NCBI GenBank assembly: GCA_009760855.2
Contig: WPIO01000217.1
Location: forward strand, 186,001 to 250,000
Reading direction: 5' to 3'
DNA: 64,000 nucleotides
Source: Cristatella mucedo
Lineage: Eukaryota; Bryozoa; Phylactolaemata; Cristatellidae
The notes under the pieces are model-generated. The model did no database searches and was not told where the DNA came from. It saw only the letters and a list, made by a program, of their open reading frames with translations. Shown piece by piece: positions 1 through 11,732 of this stretch. Each line of letters begins with the position of its first letter. Position 1 is the first letter of the stretch. Both the position numbers and the translations under genes were made by a program.

Positions 1-33
1 TTATATATAATGTAATAATATGATAATCATAGC

Positions 34-190
34 TGATCTAGCAGCCTCTGTTATACAGCGATAGAAGAGCCTTTAAGGCTGTCACCACTGCTTGCAGCAG
101 CGATATTGAATCACCCACTGCAGGATTCGAACCCATGACTTTGGGACCGAGGTCATGAAAAGCAACCTCATTACCCAGTGTGCGATCATG
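34..190 (-). mobile_element. SINE-2 copy (tRNA-derived)
   Basis: On the minus strand this has a perfect Pol III B box GGTTCGAATCC (near 121-131) and an A-box-like TGGGTAATGAGG. These are followed by a body shared with 14590-14680 (GCAAGCAGTGGTGA, then AAGGCTCTTCT). The segment around 171-225 is locally duplicated (CATTACCCAGTGTGCGATCA occurs twice). Confidence 0.7.
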
Positions 191-221
191 GCTAGCGCCT
201 TCATTACCCAGTGTGCGATCA

Positions 222-393
222 GAGAACTGAATCTCTCTCCAGGCACTTTACAGATGCTGCATATAAAGAATTACGAAATGGTTGGTGGTAACATTCGGAA
301 GCAGCAGGCACATGAAAGACGAATAACTAAGAGCCTTCAAATGCTGTGATAAAAAGGTGCGTTTTAGGTTCTTTTTAAAAGTCATGTCAGGGC
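222..393 (-). mobile_element. LINE-B 3' fragment
   Basis: Minus-strand 3' end of LINE-B: the stem-loop segment (AGAGAACTGAATCTCTCTCC on plus), the Cys-poor 3' UTR, and the motif TTCTTTTTAAAAGTCATGTC that marks the end of the ORF. It abuts a CT microsatellite on its 5' side. Confidence 0.6.
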
Positions 394-395
394 CA

Positions 396-506
396 CCAAC
401 CCCCCTTCTCTCTCGCTCTCTCTCTCTCTCTCTTTCTCTCTGTCTCTCTCCCTCTCTCCCTCTCTGTCTGTCTCTGTCTCTGTCTCTGTCTCTGTCTCTG
501 TCTCTG

Positions 507-540
<34 letters not shown>

Positions 541-541
541 C
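396..541. repeat. CT / CTCTGT microsatellite
   Basis: An interrupted (CT)n tract merges at about 465-525 into a regular hexamer, (CTCTGT)n. The open frames on both strands here are products of the repeat, not genes. Confidence 0.95.
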
Positions 542-1224
542 ACTACGCACGCTTGTGGCAAAGGGCTTGAGTTCAAGAGCACCTACTACGTGTTTGTTCC
601 AATAGTCTCACCTGCCACACTCCACATGGATATCTCATAGTAGCTGGTGAGAGCTCGTGACTCTGTACTTGACTCTTCGAGCATGCGAGCGAGATGCCCC
701 TGAGCGACTGCCTTTGCCTTGCAGGTTCCGCCGCTTCCTCTTTGCTTCTCCTTTGATGAGTCGGTCGATTTTCTCAATGCTCGGAAAGCGCGAGCGCCGC
801 GCAGCTGCGCCTTCGTGTCGTTTGCTCCATTATAAGTAATGTGTAGGTGAAATGTGACACAGCGCGAGTCAAGCTACTCAAGCTGGAAAGTATTTACTTA
901 AAGCTGTCCGATTGATCAGCGCTCACCAAGCGTTTCTGTTCAAGTAGCGCACAAGGTCAGACACCGGCGCAGCTGCTTTCTTCTGCTTCCGTGCATCGTG
1001 TCATTTGTTCGTGCCCACCTTATGCGATCTAGACTTGGTTTGTGTGATTCTTCATACGTTCCATGCAAAGCTTTAGCCTTTAAGGACGTTTCAGGACGTC
1101 GCCAGTCATCAGCAATGCTCGCTAAATGTAATCCTATATTGGCGAGTGGGGGTTGACTGTCACTAGTGATGCGACTTGTGCAGAGTACTTCATTTCCTTG
1201 CCCGATAAGGTAGTTTGTGGAGCT
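542..1224. other. Unassigned sequence
   Basis: No recognised repeat. On the minus strand a short open segment (777-612) ends in CAG followed by GTGAGA, a good donor. It encodes nothing I recognise. Confidence 0.3.
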
Positions 1225-1552
1225 TCATTCCATTATCACGTGGGAAAGCTATGGAACTCACTTCCACAATTTTACGCAACGTCATCTACTCTCCTGCTGC
1301 CGACTGTGGCACATCCGTTCCAGCTGTCCTGAGCTGCTACTTCCATGCCACTCACTACCTCAACTGCCCTTCTGACTCACCTATGCTTCGCACTTTCTCT
1401 TTTGGTTGAGATGACGTCTGTTGGCTACCGCATGCATACCAAAGTCGCTCAGGCCTTGAGTGTGCTACAGAAATCTCTCATGCGTAACACACCCGCTAAG
1501 CCTTTGTGGCTTTGTGGACTTACGTGCGGAGATGCTTTACATTTAACGCTCA
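1225..1552 (+). mobile_element. LINE-A 3' fragment
   Basis: Matches the C-terminal coding end (LWNSLP-like, then CYFHATHYLNC) and 3' UTR of LINE-A (GAGATGACGTCTGTTGGCTA, then CGTAACAC and the terminal GGAGATGCTTTACATT). It is old and frameshifted. Confidence 0.75.
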
Positions 1553-2340
1553 CAAAAGGTCAGGTCGTATGATTGCTCCAGATCCTTGGAGTGGTTGCAA
1601 ATATTTTGTGCGCCGAGCTTATCAATGGCAGACTGCTCCGATAGAGTTTTTTTTACCTGGCGCCACTCAGGGCATGCTATTGCAGTACTATGCCTTAATG
1701 GCGTCCGATCTCCATCAGCCTGACCGTCTCCGCTCCACTTCCGGCCATGCCACTTTATTCAGTTGTCTGACCATTCGCAGCTCAAAATCTCGTTCAATCG
1801 AGAGCGGAAGCACACACTGCACCAAGCATTCTAAGAGAAGGCCGGCTGTGGCTGACAAGTCGCACCGACGCATTGCCATCATTGGCACACGCTCCCCGGC
1901 ACCGTCCCTGGCACCTTGCTGCCATTTCTGGTCGTTTGGTGATTTCGCTCCGCTCTACCACTATAGGAGAAACAGCGAGCCAATTGATGCGTCGCCGCCG
2001 AATTTCCATGATCGTCACGCTGGCCGCCGGCGATTGTCCGAAGGTCACCGATTGTCACTCAGCTGCTCGCGGAATCGGGCAGCTGAGTGACAGTTTGGTA
2101 GAATTGTGTCCTCCGAGCTCCGAACTTCCGATGCTTTCGCTATCGTCGGCCAGCAGCCAGCGAGTGCTTGATACCAAATCTGCTGCGGCCGCTGTCAAAA
2201 AAAACTTATCGCATGCTTTGTCCCGTAGAAGTGGGACATGTCACAGGGGAGTCTGCATTAGGGGTTGCGTCCTACTGAAGGGCATTTCCCTGGCCGATCT
2301 CCACTGGCCAGCCGAGGTAGTAACTGGGCGTGTCCGCTTT
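1553..2340. other. Unassigned GC-rich sequence with long open frames
   Basis: Two overlapping plus-strand frames (1506-2090 and 1873-2361) stay open over this stretch. Neither resembles a known protein, and the composition is GC-rich, which favours chance open frames. I see no splice-flanked exon I would defend. Confidence 0.3.
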
Positions 2341-2345
2341 TTGTT

Positions 2346-2408
2346 CCGATCGATCGATTAGATCGATCGATCTAATCTATTTAGTCGGATCGATCCGATC
2401 CGATCGAT
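2346..2408. repeat. GATC-rich palindromic cluster
   Basis: A 22-bp perfect palindrome at 2356-2377 (GATTAGATCGA and its reverse complement) sits in a run of CGAT/GATC repeats to 2408. The arms could form a cruciform. Confidence 0.85.
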
Positions 2409-2938
2409 GGTGCTGCGGCCATCTTTGCAGTAGTTTACTGGGAATTGGAGTTGTCAAGTAATCGCTGATTTCACCGCTTTCACATGCTATGCTCGAGTAC
2501 AGAGCTTAATTAATTTAATCTTTAACTAAGCTCGAACCCTATACGCGCAAGCCGCTTTCCTAATTCTTTCTCTATTATATATCGAATACATTTGTGTAGT
2601 ATGTATCAATTCATTATAGCTGTTCGAGGGTGCCTCGTCCAGACCACGAGTCCAGAACGTGGCCTAGAAGCGCCGACTGGCTTCCCCATCACTTAACTCG
2701 CTCGTGTCAGCCTTGACCTATCCGAATTTCTTGCTAATACGGCGTGCTCTCACAGCCCCTGCTCCTCGAAATCCATTCTTATCGCCATCCCTAGCACTAA
2801 ACTTACATCATTTGTTGATCGAGCCTCAAGCTCGCATGCGCAGAAATCTGAAACTGCCATTCTGCAACGGGCGTCATCTTTCAGACGGGTTTATCAGGCC
2901 TGGAGTAGTTCAGTTTGGCCTAGCCTATTTTACGTGCC

Positions 2939-3003
2939 TGGTATAAAGTGGCCTAGGCCATTATAACCCTGTGGTATAAAGTGGCCTAAGCCAATTTAAC
3001 CCA
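2939..3003. repeat. Tandem 33-bp duplication
   Basis: Two adjacent units beginning TGGTATAAAGTGGCCTA. The surrounding 2895-3040 is rich in GGCCTA/TAGGCC. 2409-2938 around it holds nothing else I recognise. Confidence 0.7.
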
Positions 3004-3043
3004 GGGCCTACTCTGGGTGGGGTATAGTCTGGCCTGTTACTCG

Positions 3044-3550
3044 GCATTGATCAACGGACACCTAGACAAATCCTAGACTGACCCAAAAGGCCTGTGATGG
3101 CTTGGCTCTTTCATACCTAGCTAAACTGCATGCGCCAGTTTAAGCCTCCTAGTGCTCTCAGATATTCTATAAACAATGAATTGGCTGTTCCATTCCATCG
3201 CTTAATGATAATTGACGATATATGCTCTTGATCTGCATGCATTCGCCCGTCGAACACACTCTCGCAATTCTTTGGCAACGACATCGTCTATCCTGCTACC
3301 AATTTTTCCACATTCTTTCAAGTGGTCTCGAGCTGCTACTTCCGTGTTACTCACTACCGCAACCTTCCTGCTTACTCGGCAAAGCTTCGCAGTTCCTTTT
3401 AGTTGCCTGAGATGAAGTCCTTAGACTACCAGATGCTTACATAAAGTCGCTTAGGCTTTAGGTTCGCTAAAAAAAAATTCTTCATAGTAACGTCTACGTA
3501 GTCTTTATGGCTTTTCGGAGTTACAGAGGGACACGCATTACATTCCATAA
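3044..3550 (+). mobile_element. LINE-A 3' fragment, degraded
   Basis: Shows GATCAACGGACA (WLPVDQR region), GCTCTTTCATACCTAGCTAA (PSYLAELL region), AATGAATTGGCTGTTCCATT (NKLAVPFLRL) and the 3' UTR to TTACAGAGGGACACGCATTACATT. Many substitutions and indels. Confidence 0.75.
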
Positions 3551-3879
3551 AGGTAGCTAAAGGAAGCATGTCAATCACTTAGTGGTGACGTGAACAATAT
3601 CAGCCGCCCAAACATTCCAAAGGAATATACGCACGCACCGAACCAAATGTTTTGAGGAACCGGTTGGATTTCAGCTTCGTCTTTAATTTCGTCCAGTCAC
3701 AGCTGCCACATTTTTCGTTCTCATTAATCTGCATCGGCTCCCAATCGAGCCGAATTTTGAATCACTTTACTACCCTTTAATTCCCTTCATTCTCGTGTTT
3801 CGACCTCCCTATCTGGAAAACTTCATACCCACGTCCCCTTATGCACCGCCCGTTTCTTGTGCCTCTAGCTAAATTGTAA

Positions 3880-3975
3880 GCCCGTACTAATAATATAAAC
3901 ATTATTATTACTACATTTATATAGTCTCCTCGGAGAATTGAATCTCTATCTAGGCAATTAAACATGTGGATAATT
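3880..3975 (-). mobile_element. LINE-B tail fragment
   Basis: An (AAT)n-type run followed by the reverse complement of the stem-loop end (GAGAATTGAATCTCTATCTAGGC). Confidence 0.5.
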
Positions 3976-4081
3976 TACTCTCAGCTACCATGCTAGCAAA
4001 GTCAGGAACTCACTACTGACTCACATCGCTCATCTTCTAAATTAGGGACACTCTCTAAGAATCAATAAACTTCAACGGTTA

Positions 4082-4155
4082 TCGTCAAGTACCTAGAAAG
4101 AGATTGAGTTCTCTGAGGGCACTACATAAAATGTAGTGTTATTATTATTATCGTC
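4082..4155 (+). mobile_element. LINE-B tail fragment
   Basis: GTACCTAGAAAGAGATTGAG, TTCTCTGAGGGCAC, then (ATT)n: the LINE-B terminal stem-loop and its microsatellite tail. Confidence 0.6.
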
Positions 4156-4263
4156 CTTTGCATGATTGTGGGGTCTAAAATTGTGCCCCTAGAACTAACC
4201 AGTCAGCATGATTCCTTTTCGAGAAATGCGAAATTCATATGAATATACTGTTCTCAAAAGTAC

Positions 4264-4550
4264 TTTAAGGCTAGTTTAATTATTATTACTTGTATTATGG
4301 CAGATGATGCTGTGACTTTGGTTGATTGTAAGTTCCGAGCTTTATGAGCAGGGGAGATGAGGGCTTTCCACTGTCCAAAGAATTTGAGGTTGGTTACATG
4401 TGCAGCTGAACGATATGAGTCTGAAAAGCTTTTGGTATCACCTGAAGCTTGATTGGCCAGTTCTGATAATTAGTAGGATCGAACGAAAGAATGAAAGGGT
4501 CAGGGTGAAGTGAGTGACAGGATCTTCACTGTGTGCGAGGACTTCCCATC
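4264..4550 (-). mobile_element. LINE-B-related fragment
   Basis: Matches the LINE-B coding 3' region on the minus strand (CAAAGAATTTGAGGTTGG; then a segment like 16405-16470, AGCTGAACGATATGAGTCTGAA). It is interrupted at 4557 by LINE-A. Confidence 0.5.
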
Positions 4551-4556
4551 AAGTAG

Positions 4557-4876
4557 TAATGTAATGTAATGTATCTCCGTCTGCAACTCCAAAAAGTCAT
4601 ATAGACCATGTGGGTGTTACGCAGGAGAGTTTTGTATAGCGCACTCACAGCCTAAGCGGCTTTCGGTACGCAATCGGTGGCCAACAGACTTCGTCTCATG
4701 CAACAAAGAGAAAGTGGGAAGCATAGCAGAGTCAGGAGAGCAGTTGAGGTAGTGAGTAGCATAGAAGTAGCAGTTCAGGACCGCTGAAAAAGATGTGCCA
4801 TAGTCGGCAGTTGGATAGTAGTTGTCGTTGCGTAAGAATTGTGGAAGCGAGTTCCACAGTCTAGGACCAGCAGTGT
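4557..4876 (-). mobile_element. LINE-A insertion, 5'-truncated, with TSD
   Basis: The 3' end lies at 4557 (repeats of GTAAT, then GTATCTCCGTCTGCAACTCC). The coding part runs through CYFYATHYLNCSPDSAML and AGPRLWNSLPQF and stops at 4876. AAGTAG flanks both ends (4551-4556 and 4877-4882), a target-site duplication. Confidence 0.85.
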
Positions 4877-4882
4877 AAGTAG

Positions 4883-5756
4883 ATAAGCCCTTGACGGGGG
4901 AGTCGATGCAGATTGGTGAAAGATTGTGATCGTAATCATAATATTTATAAGAAAGAACATCGCATTCTTTTAGCGAACGAAGAGAACTACATCTAAAGCC
5001 TGACGATTGCATCGCATCTGTAGTTGTGAGCGCGGACCACAGCCCTTACTCCTCCACGATACCAGGATTGGTGACGCCCACACGCGGACAAGTTAGCCGT
5101 CGTTATTACATAATTCTTACGTGGTAGGCGATTTACCAGTTACTTTCGCTACCAGCAAAAATTTCTCTCTCTCTCTCTTCTTCCCTCTCAATAGTGAAAA
5201 TATCTATACTCAGAAATTTGTATAGTACCCTGAAATAACTAAATTTCTTTCTAGACTGTTTACGCATGCTTCAAAAGAAGCATACAAGTTCGCATACATT
5301 CATACACACGTTCGCAGTGTAATATGGCCCTTGAGTCTGTAACGGTAGAATGAGTTCGTGAGGTATAGACAAGCCGACACAACTGCACGAGCTAGGTTGC
5401 CCATAGTATCCATGGCAGCCCAAAGATTTGCAATGCTACATATGGGACAGCCATGTTATTGATCGCAATAACAATATAGAGTGCATAAATAGCACACAAA
5501 GATAGCCAAATCTCTTTCTAGGAAATTTCAGTGTGCTGAAAAGGAGCTATCTTAATCGGTTCTTTTTAATGCGCACAGCTTGGGAACACACTAGCACCCA
5601 GAACGGCAATTCACGCGGAAGGAGAAATAAGTCCGAGCAAATATTAGGTTATTAGCTTATTATTGAATGCTGTCAAATGAGAAGAAGATCCGGCGTCAGT
5701 TCACAAATTGTCACACTCTTCGGAAGAGCAGCACCGGAGAGAATCGAGGCCTCTGA
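4883..5756. other. Unassigned sequence
   Basis: Only a short CT run (5163-5179) is evident. No gene-like or repeat-like match seen. Confidence 0.3.
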
Positions 5757-6945
5757 GGGATTTATTATAATAATAATATTAATAGTAAGAATAATGCACT
5801 TGATAAAGCGCCCTCAGAGAACTCAGTCTCTTTCTAGGCGCTTTACAATTGCTGCACAGAAAGCACGATCAAATGGTTAGAGGTATCGTGCTCAATAAAC
5901 AACAAGAATAACGTGGTTAGGGGTGACATGCACAGGGTCAGCATGCAAGTGTGGTTAGGGGCAGCATACACAATGTCAGCACACATAAGCACATGCAGGG
6001 CGAATCGCAGGGACCAACTAAATGCTGTCCTAAATAAGTGTTTTTAAGTTCTTTTTAAATGTGGTCAAGTCAGGAGATGGTCGGATGCAAATAGTGAGTG
6101 AGTTCAGGCTTTGGGAACATGCGAACTAAATGCACAGTTTCCAAAGGATTTGAGGTTTGTACGAGGTATTGGTAAACTTGGATTCCGAAAAGTGGGTGGT
6201 ACGATGCTTGGCCTGGTGGGGGAGTAGATCTGAGAGATAGGCTGGATCCAAAGAATGAAGTGACCTAAAAGTGAGTGACGGAACCCTGAAGTCGATCCGT
6301 TGCTTGACTGGGAGCCAGTGCAGGTCGGCGAGAAGTGGTGTGATGTGGCAGCTGCGGCGCTCAGGGCAGACAAGCCTAGCTGCAGAGTTTTGCGCCAGCT
6401 GCAATCACCTGATTGCACGTGCCGGTAGGCCAGCAAGCAGTGAGTTACAAAAGTCAAGGCGGGATGTCACAAATGCATGAACCAACTTAGACGTGGCATC
6501 CTTATCTAAACAAGCCCAAGTTTTAGCAATGTTATGTAGCTGAAAGTAAGCAGACTTGACTGCGGAGTTGATGTGATCGTCTAACGAGAGGTCACTTTGG
6601 ACACCTAGATTTTGAGCTGATTCAACAGGAGATAAGCTGACAGAGCAAAATTTTGAGCGTCAGCCTTTCTAATTTCTGAATCACACTGGGTGTGCCCATA
6701 ACTAGTAAGTTAGCTGCTTTATCATCGTTTAGTTTTAGAAAATTTGCTGCCATCCATGTGCGGATGTCATGAATACAAGCAGCAAGTGAGTTGAGAGAAT
6801 TCGAGGTGCTCGAAGGCTGGGAGGGATCAAAGCAAAGATACGACTGAGTGTCATCCGCATAGAACTGAAAGCCTAGATTGTGCTTGGCAATCACATCAGC
6901 AAGAGGCAGAGTGTAAACCGTGAACAGAGCCGGGCCTAGCATTTA
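5757..6945 (-). mobile_element. LINE-B copy with reverse transcriptase part
   Basis: The best simple LINE-B copy. From its 5' truncation at about 6945 it encodes LGPALFTVYTLPLADVIAK, the RT motif C FYADDTQ (near 6850-6870), then KLNDDKAANLLVMG, a C-terminal domain (LLADLHWLPVKQRIDF, YLSDLLPHQ) and a 3' UTR. It ends with the stem-loop and an (ATT)n-type tail at 5757-5800. The reading frame is broken by several frameshifts. The domain order is that of CR1/L2-group LINEs; the endonuclease is absent because of truncation. Confidence 0.85.
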
Positions 6946-7229
6946 GATTTAATTAGCACCTGGATTTAAAATTTAGTGATGGAAACAACAGAACGGCAGA
7001 ACAGAGTCAGGAGAGCGAGCTGCGACTGGAGGAGACAGGTGAGACATTGTAATCCGCTTAGATGGGCTGAAGCAGAGATCGGACGAACCTTGACCTCGGA
7101 GATTAAATATCAAAGTAGATGCGCTGCTCGGTCAGAACCTAGAGCAGATTGGTTATAAACTGGGGCAAAGTTCTTTTGCTGAGTTGACGACAGTCAAGCG
7201 AAGTTGCCGAGTTTGGAACTTATATATTA
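6946..7229. other. Unassigned sequence
   Basis: Between two LINE-B pieces; nothing recognised. Confidence 0.3.
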
Positions 7230-7860
7230 GCGCCTTAAAGAAGCTATAACTGAACCTGTTTACAGCAGCATTTAGTAGGTCCTTGAGATTCTTGTGTGTG
7301 TTTACGCATGCTGAAAAATATACCAGTAATAATAAGACACTTATTATAGAACCTTTAAAGAACCCAATCTCTTTCTAGGCACTCTACGTTTGCTGCAAAG
7401 GATGCGCGATCGAATGGTTAGCTGTATCATGCTCAATGACAACAATGGTCTTTATGACTTTGTGGAGTTACTGACGGAGATACATTACATTACATAAATT
7501 GCATGCTGATCCTGTGCCCGCCACCTATAATCATGTTATACTTGTTGTCATTGAGCATGATACAGCTAACCATTCGATCGCGCATCCTTTGCAGCAAACG
7601 TAGAGTGCCTAGAAAGAGATTGGGTTCTATGAGGGTTCTACAATAAGTGTCTTATTATTACTGATATATTTTTGGCAGTATGCAAAGTGTCAGCACGCAT
7701 AAGCATTTACAAAATGAATCACACGGACCTGCTATATGCTGTGATAGATAACGTTTTTAGTTTCTTTTTAAACGTGGCAAAGTCAGAGGATATCGTGGCG
7801 CAAGTCGGAAGTGAGTTCCAAGGCTTTGGGAGCATACGAACTAAAGGCATGCAATACTGA
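7230..7860. mobile_element. LINE-B inverted duplication
   Basis: Near-identical arms of about 132 bp, 7313-7445 and 7542-7674, are reverse complements of each other and carry the LINE-B 3' end. Outside them lie more diverged inverted LINE-B body segments (7230-7312 plus-oriented, 7675-7860 minus-oriented). The 96-bp spacer contains a LINE-A tail (7446-7497) and LINE-B 3' UTR sequence. Confidence 0.85.
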
Positions 7861-7879
7861 CATATCTAGCAGACTATGC

Positions 7880-8070
7880 ATGCCACCATCAACCATATTT
7901 CTACATATTGACACTGTGCATGTAACCTATAACAGTGTTATAGGTTACCGACGTTGCATATGGTACCACTAACCATTTGGTTTTGCTGCCTTTACAGCAT
8001 AGACGAAGTACCTAGAAATATATCGCGTTCTCTGAGGATCAAAGCACAGGTAAAGTTGTTTGCCATGTAC
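7880..8070 (+). mobile_element. LINE-B 3' UTR fragment with hairpin
   Basis: Contains ACACTGTGCATGTAACC, CCACTAACCATTTGG and GTACCTAGAAATATATCGCG, all LINE-B 3' UTR. A 13-bp perfect stem with a 1-nt loop lies at 7922-7948 (GTAACCTATAACA and its complement). Confidence 0.6.
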
Positions 8071-8108
8071 AATGGTTTTCCAAGTAAAATTGTTGGCCAT
8101 CTGCTCAA

Positions 8109-8235
8109 TCGAGATGAAGTCTGTTGGCTACAGAAAGCCGCTTAGGCTGTGAGTGCGCTATACAAAACTCTCATGCGTAACACCCAATTAGTCTCTATGG
8201 CTTATTGGAGTTACAGACGGAGATAAATTACACTA
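8109..8235 (+). mobile_element. LINE-A 3' UTR fragment
   Basis: GAGATGAAGTCTGTTGGCTA, then GTGAGTGCGCTATACAAAAC and GGAGTTACAGACGGAGATAA: the last 127 bp of LINE-A only. Confidence 0.85.
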
Positions 8236-8399
8236 AACTAAGATCGGAGCATAGGCTGTGCCGGGTGATTCCATCTGCAAGAGAGAAATTAGCGAATGTG
8301 AAAATAGTCGTCGTAAAAACCGATCTCCTGCAACCCCGTGCTTCAAGCGACGGTCGGATATTTGTTAGCCTAGACAATCTTTTCTCTGGATTCTTTCGA

Positions 8400-10060
8400 T
8401 GTGATGAGAATTACGCCGTCGTGGCACAGTGCATTTGAAGACTAGGTCAAACGATTGTACGCAGATGAATGCTAACATGGGCAGCTGAAGGTTTGATGGA
8501 CGCAATACGGGAGACGTGAAAGTCTGCTTTGAGGTAATTGCCAGCGTCTTGCCATTCAGTGGGTGACAATGTTCACTCCTCCACAAGTTTTTAATTAAAG
8601 TCAGGGTACGCAAGAAGCATAAGTGCAGGCAACGCCGCTTAAAATCAATTTCAATCACGTTTTGGTCACGGCGAAGGGTCAGGGGTTCCGTCGAGATTCA
8701 CGAGATGTATTATTCGGTTTTAATATGCAAAAAACGGCCGTTCGCGGGTGCATTTTAAAATTTGCCGCTGTGGTTTTGTATAGAGTTTGGTGACGATTAA
8801 CTTGGATTTTCTGACTGCATCGCATAAGCAAGACTGTAATGGCGGGAGCTTAAAACATTGCAGGAAATACTGAATCGGCTGTGATCGGCTATCTCTCCTA
8901 TCTGCCCAGGTTTTAGCGGGCGATGCCCGGCTCGCGAGCTCAAGCAGTAAAGCGTGAGCACACAGGAGTTTTCATTTGAACGCCAATAGCACCACGATAA
9001 TATGATTTCACGACAGTAACGATCAGCTAGGTCACTAAAAGCAGGCAACTTTTCTGCAGAGCTGATGCTGTCAATTAGTGAAAGGCCGTTTTGTGGCAGT
9101 GCATGCAGATTCCTTGCAGGTGCAACACGAAATGGTGGCTGATCTCGTTTTGAGGGTCTGACTTTCCATCAACGAGTAACGACAGGTATTGCCATAACTG
9201 ATACATTTGGTGTTATCGTCACTTAATTCGAAAAAGTTCCCAAGCATTCAAATGTGATGACCAGTTGTACATGATGGTAGTTGAGAGAATTTGACATGAT
9301 GGAAGGCAGGATGTTATCAAGGCATAGGTGTGGCATAGTGTTATCTTATTAAAAATTAAAGCATATATTGCGCGTGGTAATTTCAGCGGCAAGAGAGAGT
9401 TTAAATATCAAAAATAAATTTGCATAGCACAGACCCTGAGGTACCCTAAACGTTTAAGGCTAACCCAATGACAATAATGTACGGAATGAGGTATTGCAGT
9501 GTATGGTCAGTATGTGTCCAGGCAAGAAGATCTTGGTGATCGATGATATGAAACTCTGCTGACATATCTAGCAAAACTGGCAGAAAGACTGGACATAAGT
9601 GAATGTCAGCATTCCAGAGAATGTGGTAACGCATTCGATGCAGTTCCGTCTCAGCGGAGTGATTAAAGTTCAAAGGCCTGAATATATTTTATCTGCTAGA
9701 TTTGAAGTTTATTACACGAGTTTAATTGATCTGGTGGTAGTCGTTGCAATGCTTTCGGTAATGGTAATTGGAGCATTGAGGGATGTTGCTAAAAGTCTCA
9801 TATTCTATAGTAAACTTTTGAATGAGCGACCTAACAACTGTTTCTTTTAAAGGATACGGGCAAAAGATCTGGAGCTAAGGACATATTATTTAGACATCAG
9901 TTACACACCGAAAAGCAGCTGACTTAGGCATGGCAAAGCTCAGTAAACAAGAGGCCTTGAGAGATAATGGTCATTTATGGCTATGAGATCGAGTTCAAGA
10001 TGAGGCTAGTCGTGACAGGCTTCAAGGTTGACATTGAGGTCAATCAAGAGATTGATGGGA
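8400..10060 (-). mobile_element. LINE-C copy, old, with RT remnants
   Basis: Minus-strand frames show HSAETELHRM (HSTET motif, about 9637-9664), LLDMSAEFHIIDH (RT motif A, about 9536-9574), RVPQG (motif B, about 9440-9455) and FFELSDDNTK (the FLKLNDDK segment, about 9213-9242). Motif C is destroyed by stops. It is more diverged than LINE-A or LINE-B and I could not fix its 3' end; the limits are approximate. Confidence 0.65.
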
Positions 10061-10109
10061 TTGTGGTAACTAAACCGCCACATTTACTCTGCCTTTCTGG
10101 AGTCGGGTC

Positions 10110-10277
<168 letters not shown>

Positions 10278-11454
10278 CTCCTAATCATGGTCTTTACTGC
10301 GACTTTAGTTCATTGATAGTCGCGCGGAGCAACATCGCGTCTTCCTCATCTAGAAGCTCTACCCACCAATTAACATTTGGACTTTGGTTTGCGTGTAAAT
10401 GTTTCCGATTTTCGGTTACTATTAGTCCATATTCGTTGCCGTAACTCGTGGCTAATATCGCACTCACTCTGACTGTTCTTCATCGTGCGCGCCCTTTCGA
10501 ATGCAGCACCCAATATAGCATAAGCTTTTCGAGCTTGTCCGGGAGTTCCTAGGTCGTGTCATCTCCTCAGTGTTACCATTTACAATTTCGATGCTCTCCG
10601 AGTTGCATTAAGGCATAGCCAAGGCATCGCTGCAAAGCTAACCTCTCACTGTCTGTTGCCTGTCACACCGTGATTGGCTTGAGACAACGATCTCTCTTCT
10701 AGTAGCTAGAGGAATTTCTCATGCGAACGCCAACGCGATTGGGGTTAAAGTGGCATGGGGTCAATTAATTAAGTTCTTGAGCCGTTGCCATCGCCAATCG
10801 TGTTAAGGCCACCAATTTAGCGACCTCTCACGGAGGCCTTGCTAATTTCCAGCCTGTGGCAGCAGCCTCTCGTGAGTGATGATGTAAACCAATGAGCGCT
10901 GGGAGCTGAGCTCTCGCGTGGCTCTCGTCAATACTCAAATGTCAAGAGCAATTGAATCAAGCGATGAACTCTTCAGCGAAAGGTGAAAGCAGTAAGCCAG
11001 ATATAACATTGTCCATGAGCTCTGATGAGAAGCGATTATAGCAATTGTATCTTGCAATAAATCGCCACGTATAGCTCTGAGCGTGGCGCTGACCAAATGG
11101 CTGCCCTACAAAATGCGATGCCAGTTTACCAGCTGAGTAGCCGCGGCTTCAAGAGAGCCGTAGCCAGTCTCTTTATTAGAGCAACTGCAGACGGACATGG
11201 CGGACAGCCCAACTACTCGGAAAGACCAAGTAGGGAAACTTCACAACATGTGTACGTTCTTTCTACTCAATCTCAATTTCTAAAGCGGCAGTTCAGTAAA
11301 TCACAGGTGAGATATAAAAAGCCAGTCAGGAGGTTGTCTCTAACTTGCTCAATGCCTTCAGGAGAGTGGACATCTATTTCTGGACGTCAATTTTGTAAAC
11401 GCGTCGTTAACTTTAGGTTAAACCAGAATCGACCGTAGGCGAAGCTGAGACGCA
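10278..11454. other. Unassigned sequence
   Basis: No recognised repeat or homolog. An open frame at 11097-11438 (plus) has no recognisable domain. Confidence 0.3.
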
Positions 11455-11672
11455 CAATAATAATATATATATTAAATATGTATTGCATTGCGCCCTCAGA
11501 GAACTGAATCTCGTTGGCACTTTGCATATGCTGCATAGAAAGCATAACTAAACGGTTGGTGGTAACATCCGTAAGCAGCAGGCACAGTGTAAGCAGATAC
11601 ACGCAAGCCAAAGACGAATTGCAAAGATCCACCGAATGCTGTAACAAACAGGTGTTTGTTAAGCTCATGTAA
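11455..11672 (-). mobile_element. LINE-B 3' fragment
   Basis: The AAT-type tail, then GCGCCCTCAGAGAACTGAATC and TTGCATATGCTGCATAGAAA, ending near the C-terminal coding limit. Confidence 0.65.
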
Positions 11673-11723
<51 letters not shown>

Positions 11724-11732
11724 TATATATGT
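11673..11732. repeat. (AT)n microsatellite
   Basis: About 60 bp of AT dinucleotide with a CACAT interruption. Confidence 0.95.
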
